Shown here one piece after another: positions 20,870 through 25,424 of a stretch of DNA of 25,424 bases. The stretch covers positions 1-25,424 of the forward strand of contig UQHB01000039.1 of the NCBI GenBank assembly GCA_900540735.1. Reading direction: 5' to 3'. Origin of the DNA: an uncultured Megasphaera sp. Its GTDB lineage: Bacteria > Bacillota > Negativicutes > Veillonellales > Megasphaeraceae. A program made the position numbers and the translations under genes. Position 1 is the stretch's first letter, and every line of letters begins with the position of its first letter. The notes beneath the pieces are model-generated. The model worked only from the letters and a program-made list of their open reading frames with translations. It had not been told where the DNA came from and ran no database searches.

Positions 20870-21314
20870 AAGTAATCGATTATATTTTTTTAAAGTCTTT
20901 AAAAACTTTTATCGTACACCAGAACACAAGTATCTCAGAAGACAAGAAAATGGTGTTAGTTATGTATATTTATATAACATTATGCTGGATTTAGGACTAG
21001 AAACAGAAGGTAAGTTACAAATGCATGTAGGAAAAGAAGTCATACCACTGACAGATAAAGATATTGCTAAAGAAGCTGAATTATCCATTGATACGGTACA
21101 AATGGGAATCCTGCATCTTTATAAAGCAGGGCTGGTCGAACAATTAGTAGATGGTACATTTTATATGACTAAGTTTGAAAATATAGTTGGAAGTGAAACC
21201 GATTCAGCGCAAAGAATGCGCAAAAAAAGAAAGAGCTTTAATGAATCTGCAAGATATAGAATTAAAAAAGATGCTCAGCAAAAGCAAAATACTAATAGAC
21301 TTTTACCTCCATAA
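20862..21314 (+). CDS. Phage replisome organiser N-terminal-like protein (Rep paralogue 2)
   Basis: AAAAGGAGA lies seven to eight bases before ATG 20862. The 150-residue product repeats the plan of its upstream neighbour: FFKVFKNFYRTPEHKYLRRQ, ENGVSYVYLYNIMLDLGLET. It has a fuller winged helix (ITDKDIAKEAEL-like segment: LTDKDIAKEAELSIDTVQMG, ILHLYKAGLVEQLVDGTFYM) and a basic C-terminal tail (RMRKKRKSFNESARYRIKKD). The shared FY/FH-x-x-P-E-x-KYLRRQ-x-NGV phrase marks the two as a duplication. It directly precedes the origin region, the common arrangement of initiator gene and iterons. AT content is high. Confidence 0.8.
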   Translation: MSKSNRLYFFKVFKNFYRTPEHKYLRRQENGVSYVYLYNIMLDLGLETEGKLQMHVGKEVIPLTDKDIAKEAELSIDTVQMGILHLYKAGLVEQLVDGTFYMTKFENIVGSETDSAQRMRKKRKSFNESARYRIKKDAQQKQNTNRLLPP

Positions 21315-21389
21315 AAGTGGTACTAAGTTTTGAATATTGTGAAAAAATGGTGGTACTGGAATTTAAAAATAATTTTGAAAACTAACGAG

Positions 21390-21572
21390 AATGGCATGGT
21401 TAAGCGAAAAAATATATAGTTGGCAAAAACTCAGGGTAGTGAGTGGCAAAAACTCAGCAAAATTTTAGCAAAAAAACAGGTATTTTTCATCTTTAAATTT
21501 TTAAGTAACATAGCAAAAAAAGCTGCTCAGTACCACTGATTTTTGATGTAAAAATGGCTTAACCATGCCATT
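21390..21572. repeat. Long-range 16-bp inverted repeat
   Basis: AATGGCATGGTTAAGC (21390-21405) is the exact reverse complement of GCTTAACCATGCCATT (21557-21572) inside the first 86-bp repeat. A diverged third copy, GCTTAACCACGCCGTT, lies in the second 86-bp repeat. Confidence 0.75.
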
Positions 21573-21702
21573 GAAGGTGGCATCACATTGTGCGCCAAAT
21601 GTGACGCGTACCATTTCTAAAAGAACGCTTCTTATTGGCAAAACATTGGCAAAAAAACGGCAAAAAAAGTAGTACTATAGCTCCAAAAAGTTGGCAAAAA
21701 AG
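21421..21702 (+). repeat. GCAAAA iteron arrays phased at about 11 bp
   Basis: (G/A)GCAAAA begins at 21422, 21445, 21456, 21467 and 21512 in the first cluster and at 21637, 21648, 21659 and 21693 in the second. Steps are 11 bases or near multiples (22-23, 34, 45), so all copies lie on the same face of the helix. The fuller form is TTGGCAAAAAC; the first two copies also share the extension CTCAG. Confidence 0.8.
21528..21613 (+). repeat. 86-bp origin direct repeat, copy A
   Basis: Runs from CAGTACCACT to GTGACGCGTACCA. It matches copy B (21709-21794) at the same length with scattered substitutions and carries the GCTTAACCATGCC and TCACATTGTGCGCC motifs. Confidence 0.85.
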
Positions 21703-21708
21703 CATATC

Positions 21709-21794
21709 CAGTACCACTACTTTTTGATATAAAAATGGCTTAACCACGCCGTTAAAGGTAGCGTCACATTGTGCGCCAAATGTGACGCGTACCA
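21709..21794 (+). repeat. 86-bp origin direct repeat, copy B
   Basis: Lies 181 bases downstream of copy A, each preceded by a GCAAAA cluster, so the duplicated unit is iterons plus 86-bp block. Substitutions in the hairpin arms (ATGCCAT to ACGCCGT; GGTGGCATC to GGTAGCGTC) largely keep the symmetry. Confidence 0.85.
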
Positions 21795-21810
21795 GCGCAC
21801 AATGTGACGC
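21761..21810. repeat. 16-bp perfect inverted repeat with nested third arm
   Basis: GCGTCACATTGTGCGC (21761-21776) and GCGCACAATGTGACGC (21795-21810) are exact reverse complements 18 bases apart. The spacer contains ATGTGACGC (21780-21788), which can also pair with the left arm, so two alternative hairpins exist. Confidence 0.85.
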
Positions 21811-21931
21811 TAGATATTTAGAGTATAGAGTATATGCACAGTAAGATACTCTGTCAGACCAAAAAGAAGTAAGGAGGGAAAGAAACTTAATTCTTAAAGC
21901 TTAAAAAGAAAACATAAAAATTAAGACACAT

Positions 21932-21940
21932 TGTGGATAA
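21932..21940 (-). promoter_or_regulatory. Perfect DnaA box
   Basis: TGTGGATAA on the plus strand is the reverse complement of the consensus TTATCCACA. Its place 120 bases after the inverted repeats and within AT-rich DNA suits loading of host DnaA at the element origin. Confidence 0.75.
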
Positions 21941-22010
21941 CTGAAAAGAAAAGGAATCAGGCTTATATAGACTGATTCCAACGTAGTTATTTTGGAAAGG
22001 ATGAATCCGT

Positions 22011-22409
22011 ATGATAAACACGATTGAAGTGATTGGAAATATTGGCAAGATGGAGGACTTAGAATGCACGAAAACAGGCATTTCCATGCTGAAATTTAGT
22101 GTGTGTGAAAATGTTCGTTTTAAAAAAGGTGAAAACGAGTGGGAAACACTGCCGCAATGGCATTACATCGTCGCTTGGAGAGACTTAGCGGAAAATGCAG
22201 AAAATGTCTTAAAACCGGGCATGCTGGTGTTTATTCGTGGCAATCAACGTCTTTCTACCTACGAAGATAAAAACGGCGTTACAAGGGAAACTAGAACGAT
22301 TTACCCAGAGATTATCGCACCAGTAATACCTGCGTGGAAGAAAAAAGATAAACAAGCTACATCATTTGACGATATGGGGCAAGAATTTACAGAAGATATT
22401 CCGTTTTAG
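22011..22409 (+). CDS. ssb: Single-stranded DNA-binding protein
   Basis: AAAGGATG precedes the ATG. The 132-residue OB-fold SSB opens INTIEVIGNIGKMEDLECTK, with WETLPQWHYIVAWRDLAENA, ENVLKPGMLVFIRGNQRL and TRTIYPEIIAPVIPAW matching the family strands. It ends in the acidic tip FTEDIPF, the usual hook for recruiting partner proteins. It is shorter than chromosomal SSBs because the linker is reduced to about 20 residues. Placed right after the origin, it presumably coats ssDNA during element replication or transfer. Confidence 0.93.
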   Translation: MINTIEVIGNIGKMEDLECTKTGISMLKFSVCENVRFKKGENEWETLPQWHYIVAWRDLAENAENVLKPGMLVFIRGNQRLSTYEDKNGVTRETRTIYPEIIAPVIPAWKKKDKQATSFDDMGQEFTEDIPF

Positions 22410-22427
22410 TCAAGGAGGAGATTGAGT

Positions 22428-23453
22428 ATGGCAGAATTACAGTGGAATGAAGAAAAAATATTCCAAGAAATCAAGGATTTTGTAGTTAATCATGAACAGC
22501 AGTTTAAACAATACCCGGGTATTGCCATTTCTAAAGAAGGGAGCATTAAATATTTTAGAACTACCAAACCGTTGAATGTGGCGGAACGAACGGATTTAAA
22601 TACGGTGTTGGATAATTTTGAAACACCGTATAATTATAAACTTTTATCTTCTGACTACATCGTAAAATCTTCTGCTGAACCCTTTAAAGCAGATGACATT
22701 AAAAACGGATTAGCTATGATTAATCGAATAGCATCAGAAGAAAATATCGAAAAAGTAGTTCAGGAAAATATGGAGGGATTGGCATTTCAAAAAAGACGGA
22801 ATTTGGAAACTAAAATGATACGGTTTGCCTTAGCGACCGGTGCTAAAGTCATTACGAAGGACACGCACACTATTCAAGGGAAAGATGGGAAAGCGTTATT
22901 TTATCAGAAAGCTAGATATTTAACGTTTGCTTCCCCTCAACAGGAAAAACAGGTACGGGAACTATATCAAAACGTAACAGAAAAAACAAAAGAATGGGTG
23001 CGGGTATTTAACGTAAATGAACTGACACTTAGTCAGCAAAATCCAATCGGCACAGCGTATGTACCTAATCTTGGGGAACAAAAAGAAGCGATTGCTAAAG
23101 AAGCAGAGAAATTAACGCTAAATCGTATGCAAGATGTTGCCTTTAGTTACGAAGAAGGTGTTCCACTGAAAGATAATCGCCCTATCAATGCTGTTACCAT
23201 CAAGGATACGTATAATTATGGGGTAAATTGTGTTTCAAATTTTCCAAGTGAGCCGGATAAACAAAAGGAATATGTACAAGCGTTAGATGTTGCGAATACC
23301 TATGTCGAAACTGAAATTCATAAGGTGATGCAACAACAACGTGCTAGGGATAATACGAGCCTTCATCAGTCTCCTCTAAAACAGGAAGCGCAGCGAATCA
23401 AGAAAGCGATTATACGCCGGAAACCGGCAAATGACCGTAATAGAGGGCGATAA
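22428..23453 (+). CDS. Hypothetical protein with basic C-terminal tail shared with ArdC
   Basis: AAGGAGGAG lies six to eight bases before ATG 22428. The 341-residue product is soluble and mixed alpha/beta. Landmarks are YPGIAISKEGSIKYFRTTKP, KMIRFALATGAKVITKDTHT, and ARYLTFASPQQEKQVRELYQ. The last third is helical and ends IKKAIIRRKPANDRNRGR. The final twelve residues fit RRK-x6-RGR, the same pattern and length as at the end of the ArdC product. No family is recognised. The position after ssb suggests a DNA-processing or transfer-linked role; the tail may be a signal for a shared partner. Confidence 0.75.
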   Translation: MAELQWNEEKIFQEIKDFVVNHEQQFKQYPGIAISKEGSIKYFRTTKPLNVAERTDLNTVLDNFETPYNYKLLSSDYIVKSSAEPFKADDIKNGLAMINRIASEENIEKVVQENMEGLAFQKRRNLETKMIRFALATGAKVITKDTHTIQGKDGKALFYQKARYLTFASPQQEKQVRELYQNVTEKTKEWVRVFNVNELTLSQQNPIGTAYVPNLGEQKEAIAKEAEKLTLNRMQDVAFSYEEGVPLKDNRPINAVTIKDTYNYGVNCVSNFPSEPDKQKEYVQALDVANTYVETEIHKVMQQQRARDNTSLHQSPLKQEAQRIKKAIIRRKPANDRNRGR

Positions 23454-23454
23454 C

Positions 23455-23550
23455 ATGGCCGATTTACTATATATCCTGTTTACGCTTACGGTATTAGTGC
23501 TGTTAATAGCTGCCATTTGGTGGTGTGATACCTTTTTGCGGAAAAAGTAA
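23455..23550 (+). CDS. 31-residue single-span membrane protein
   Basis: AGAGGG (23442-23447) lies seven bases before ATG 23455, which starts one base after the preceding stop. The product is Met-Ala-Asp, a hydrophobic run (LLYILFTLTVLVLLIAAIWW), then a short basic end CDTFLRKK. One membrane span with a positive C-terminus is a classic small-protein design. It could be a partner of a membrane machine or simply an uncharacterised leader. Tight coupling and a good ribosome site favour a real gene. Confidence 0.6.
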   Translation: MADLLYILFTLTVLVLLIAAIWWCDTFLRKK

Positions 23551-23580
23551 TAGAACTGAAGTGAGACGAGGTGATAAAAC

Positions 23581-23835
23581 ATGAAAATGGATAGAGAGAA
23601 ATTTTTAGAAAAAGCGATAGCTGCTGGAAAAATTAGTGTTCCAGGGGAATCTGTGATGATTGACGGCAAACGGTGCCAAAAAGGAAAGACAGAAACGGTA
23701 GTACGACGAAAAAAAATATATGAATTTCAGCGATATTACCGGGAAGACGGGGATATAGAGTCGCTCCGGGAAGCGTATCGGGAACTTATGAATTATATCG
23801 CAAAACGGGATCATATGCCCTATAAGTTCTATTAG
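23581..23835 (+). CDS. Small hypothetical protein (84 aa)
   Basis: GAGGTGAT precedes the ATG. The product is basic and helical (REKFLEKAIAAGKISVPGES, RRKKIYEFQRYYREDGDIES, LREAYRELMNYIAKRDHMPY). No family is recognised. It belongs to the close-packed run of small plus-strand genes after ssb. Confidence 0.65.
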   Translation: MKMDREKFLEKAIAAGKISVPGESVMIDGKRCQKGKTETVVRRKKIYEFQRYYREDGDIESLREAYRELMNYIAKRDHMPYKFY

Positions 23836-23852
23836 GATGGGAGGTGTGCCAG

Positions 23853-24113
23853 ATGAATATTACCTTGGATATGGAATATTTTGCCGCCGATTTTGCAGAC
23901 CAATTACAGCAACAAGGTGTAGAGATAGGTGATTTTCCTGTCATATGGTATCAGAATTACCGCAATTACATCATGATTTTAAGTATAGAGGGGCTAGTGA
24001 CAGAAAAAGAGAATGAGCGAATTTTAGAACGGTTAAAAAAACTCATGCTCAAAAAGCTGCAACAATGCCAAAAAAAGGCTGCGCAAGATACCGTACAGGA
24101 TGTGATAGTATGA
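23853..24113 (+). CDS. Small hypothetical protein (86 aa)
   Basis: ATG 23853 is eight bases after GGGAGG; an in-frame GTG at 23844 overlaps the ribosome site. The product starts beta-like (NITLDMEYFAADFADQLQQQ, FPVIWYQNYRNYIMILSIEG) and ends in a coiled-coil-like helix (KENERILERLKKLMLKKLQQ). Its stop overlaps the next start as ATGA, indicating coupling. Not recognised. Confidence 0.65.
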   Translation: MNITLDMEYFAADFADQLQQQGVEIGDFPVIWYQNYRNYIMILSIEGLVTEKENERILERLKKLMLKKLQQCQKKAAQDTVQDVIV

Positions 24114-24340
24114 CCAAAATCAAAAAAGAGGCTTTTTTACAGCTTTGCCGGAAAGTAAATGTCAATGTGCCGGAAGAAACCTTGCGGCTGGCCGTGGATG
24201 TGGCGTATCGGCAGATTAGCCATGGCCGCTGGCAATATGGCAACCCGGCGTCGGTTTTTATGCGGGACCGGTTGCCCTGTATCCGCTATCAGGAAGGTAC
24301 TTGGTGGCATTATGACGTGGTCAAAGGACTATGGTTTTAA
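24110..24340 (+). CDS. Small hypothetical protein (76 aa)
   Basis: The start is the ATGA overlap with the preceding stop. The product reads IKKEAFLQLCRKVNVNVPEE, LRLAVDVAYRQISHGRWQYG, then DRLPCIRYQEGTWWHYDVVK. It is compact, with conserved-looking Trp and Cys, but matches nothing I can name. Confidence 0.65.
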   Translation: MTKIKKEAFLQLCRKVNVNVPEETLRLAVDVAYRQISHGRWQYGNPASVFMRDRLPCIRYQEGTWWHYDVVKGLWF

Positions 24341-24353
24341 GGAGGTAATACGT

Positions 24354-24641
24354 ATGCATACAAACGTAAAAGATGCTAATGGTTGGATTTCTGTGGATAA
24401 AAAGCTGCCGGAACGGATGGTGCAGGATGGAATGTTCTCCAAATCATCCCAAAAGGTGCTGATATATGTCACGTGGTACAGTGAGACAGATGAGGAAGAT
24501 ATCCGGCACCTGATTTCGACAGGTATCTGCTATGAAACGGCAGATGGGCGTATTTCATGGGAAGATAATGAAAACGTGAATGGGGATTACGAAGAAGTTA
24601 CCCATTGGCAGCCACTTCCGGAGCCTCCTTTGGAGAGATGA
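24354..24641 (+). CDS. DUF551 domain protein
   Basis: AAGGAGG lies about eight bases before ATG 24354. The 95-residue product has the DUF551 frame: NGWISVDKKLPE near the N-terminus, QKVLIYVTWYSE in the middle, and THWQPLPEPP at the end. DUF551 proteins are small and typical of phages and mobile elements of gut bacteria; their function is unknown. Confidence 0.82.
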   Translation: MHTNVKDANGWISVDKKLPERMVQDGMFSKSSQKVLIYVTWYSETDEEDIRHLISTGICYETADGRISWEDNENVNGDYEEVTHWQPLPEPPLER

Positions 24642-24644
24642 CAG

Positions 24645-25124
24645 ATGACGGAAAAGGAAATACAGTGCGTTATTGGGCATGGCATGGGACTGGCTAATAT
24701 CGTTATTCCGAATACCTTACTAGTCGCACCGGGTGGAATGTATGAGGCAGATTTGTTGTACATTACAAAGAATAATTACTTGTATGAAATTGAAATCAAA
24801 GTAACCTATCAGGATTTTTGGAATGATTTCAAAAAAAGATTGTATCATTCATCCCCTAAGGTACGAGGCCTCTATTATGCCATGCCTGAAGAACTCTATA
24901 TGCAGCATACGGATATCCTAGCCCATATAGAGCAAATCAGGCCTCATCCTGGACTTATACTTTGTCATGCAAAAGGATACAGCATACAAAAACGGTGCCA
25001 GGTACGCAGGAATGTGTCATCGCTTTCACGACAAGAGAAAGATAACTTTATGAGGCTTGGATGTATGGCTTGGTGGAGCAGGGACTATGCCCGGTATAGG
25101 CATACGTTACAGAAGGAGATGTAA
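24645..25124 (+). CDS. MmcB-like PD-(D/E)XK nuclease family protein
   Basis: GGAGAGATG precedes the ATG three bases after the preceding stop. Of 159 residues, 30-85 carry the nuclease-like core: GGMYEADLLYITKNNYLYEI with Glu34 and Asp36, then EIEIKVTYQDFWNDFKKR with Glu50-x-Lys52, and RGLYYAMPEELY. This spacing (E-A-D...E-x-E-x-K...DF...DFKKR...YYA.P) is that of the MmcB/DUF4268-type branch associated with DNA repair. The C-terminal half is basic with a Cys/Trp patch. It may be a DNA-processing nuclease of the element; activity is inferred. Confidence 0.68.
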   Translation: MTEKEIQCVIGHGMGLANIVIPNTLLVAPGGMYEADLLYITKNNYLYEIEIKVTYQDFWNDFKKRLYHSSPKVRGLYYAMPEELYMQHTDILAHIEQIRPHPGLILCHAKGYSIQKRCQVRRNVSSLSRQEKDNFMRLGCMAWWSRDYARYRHTLQKEM

Positions 25125-25128
25125 AAGA

Positions 25129-25389
25129 ATGGAATATATCATTAACCCTTGGTGGTTTTATCTGATTGATATGATTGCTAAAGCTAACACTTTCTTCTTG
25201 GTGACTACCATTATTGCAGGTGTAATAACGATGAGATTTTTTGCTTGGAGCATAAATGAAAAAGATACCGACAAGGACATTGGGGAAGGAAAAACTTGGG
25301 AGAATGAGGCTGAATTTTATCAGGATAAAAAGAAATCACGGAAAAAGCATGGAGGTGTTTGTTTATATTTGATGAATTGCAACTTTTAG
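25129..25389 (+). CDS. Small membrane protein (86 aa)
   Basis: GAAGGAGATG lies seven to nine bases before ATG 25129. The N-terminal half is hydrophobic (NPWWFYLIDMIAKANTFFLV, TTIIAGVITMRFFAW), one long or two short membrane spans, followed by a charged cytosolic tail (EKDTDKDIGEGKTWENEAEF, QDKKKSRKKHGG). Not recognised. Its last codons contain GGAGGTG (25351-25357), presumably the ribosome site of a following gene whose frame cannot be followed in the remaining bases. Confidence 0.65.
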   Translation: MEYIINPWWFYLIDMIAKANTFFLVTTIIAGVITMRFFAWSINEKDTDKDIGEGKTWENEAEFYQDKKKSRKKHGGVCLYLMNCNF

Positions 25390-25424
25390 TGCGACACTCG
25401 TAATTCATGTACAAGTACCTCAAA

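Larger units (their letters stand above)
21315..22010. other. Putative replication origin region (no gene)
   Basis: About 700 non-coding bases between the Rep-like genes and ssb. They hold phased GCAAAA iterons, two 86-bp direct repeats, several inverted repeats, GTGGTACT boxes in both orientations (21317, 21350; reversed at 21530 and 21711), an AT-rich stretch after 21810 and a perfect DnaA box at 21932. All of these are ordinary parts of an iteron-type origin of replication. Confidence 0.75.
10921..25424. mobile_element. Integrative element with serine recombinase, antirestriction, primase and plasmid-like origin (right end outside window)
   Basis: The left boundary is set by the broken dehydrogenase gene and the recombinase at its edge. 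Contents read as element functions: divergent XRE/Cro control region, ArdC, prim-pol, replisome-organiser proteins, iteron origin with DnaA box, SSB, and many small genes packed head to tail on the plus strand. Base composition is visibly more AT-rich than the host part. No att right end, relaxase or type IV secretion gene is seen before 25424, so whether it is an ICE, a mobilisable element or a phage-plasmid is open. Confidence 0.85.

Noticed and set aside
21420..21810. The repeated blocks might be a CRISPR array.
   Set aside because: Repeat lengths and spacings are irregular, the 86-bp units occur only twice, and no cas gene is nearby; iterons fit better.
25359..25403. A 14-codon TTG-start frame after GGAGGTG at the right edge.
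   Set aside because: It is too short, uses a rare start and lies at the window end; it cannot be told from the untranslated lead of the next gene.
10921..25424. Search for the 3' half of the interrupted dehydrogenase and for a right attachment site.
   Set aside because: No sequence encoding the metal-binding half of the dehydrogenase appears, so the right end must lie outside the window.

Overview
The window looks like a diderm Firmicute (Negativicutes), most likely Megasphaera or a close relative. This rests on protein style (secreted surface proteins beside Firmicute-type XRE regulators, HtpG and M18 peptidase), strong AGGAGG ribosome sites and a CIRCE element. It is inference, since there is no rRNA in the window.

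Host chromosome (1 to about 10,920). The order is: 3' part of an RmlC-like cupin epimerase; a small secreted coiled-coil protein; a secreted DUF2271 protein on the minus strand; CIRCE-controlled htpG; a D-2-hydroxyacid dehydrogenase; a convergent YigZ/IMPACT protein; an XRE regulator; an M18 aminopeptidase; an AbgT-family transporter facing away from it; and an iron-containing alcohol dehydrogenase cut off after about 198 codons. Most units have a recognisable promoter and intrinsic terminator. Two copies of an elaborately folded intergenic repeat (1141-1199 and 2262-2329) share a 13-base motif with the loop of a third, simple terminator hairpin (1234-1274).

Mobile element (about 10,921 to beyond 25,424). 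A large serine recombinase sits at the left end and has integrated into the alcohol dehydrogenase gene. Its last 16 codons and stop codon lie in host DNA. The right end and the other half of the dehydrogenase are outside the window. The minus-strand arm carries, upstream to downstream, two tandem paralogous XRE regulators, a secreted protein with SmpA/BamE-like repeats, a free-standing exonuclease VII large-subunit homologue with an extra N-terminal region, the stub of an Ig-like protein gene, and the recombinase. A divergent control region at 15.84-16.0 kb carries 10-bp-phased AAAAGAA repeats.

The plus-strand arm starts with a small Cro-like protein and several tiny genes. It continues with a large ArdC-type antirestriction/metallopeptidase polyvalent protein and a small basic protein. 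Next come a prim-pol primase split by one in-frame stop codon and two overlapping phage-replisome-organiser-type proteins. These are followed by a roughly 700-bp origin-like region with helically phased GCAAAA iterons, a duplicated 86-bp block, strong inverted repeats and a perfect DnaA box. Beyond it lie an SSB and a string of small genes, including a 31-codon membrane protein, a DUF551 protein and a probable PD-(D/E)XK nuclease. The layout fits an integrative, self-replicating and probably conjugative or mobilisable element: regulators, antirestriction, replication, origin, SSB. No transfer genes are seen before the window ends.
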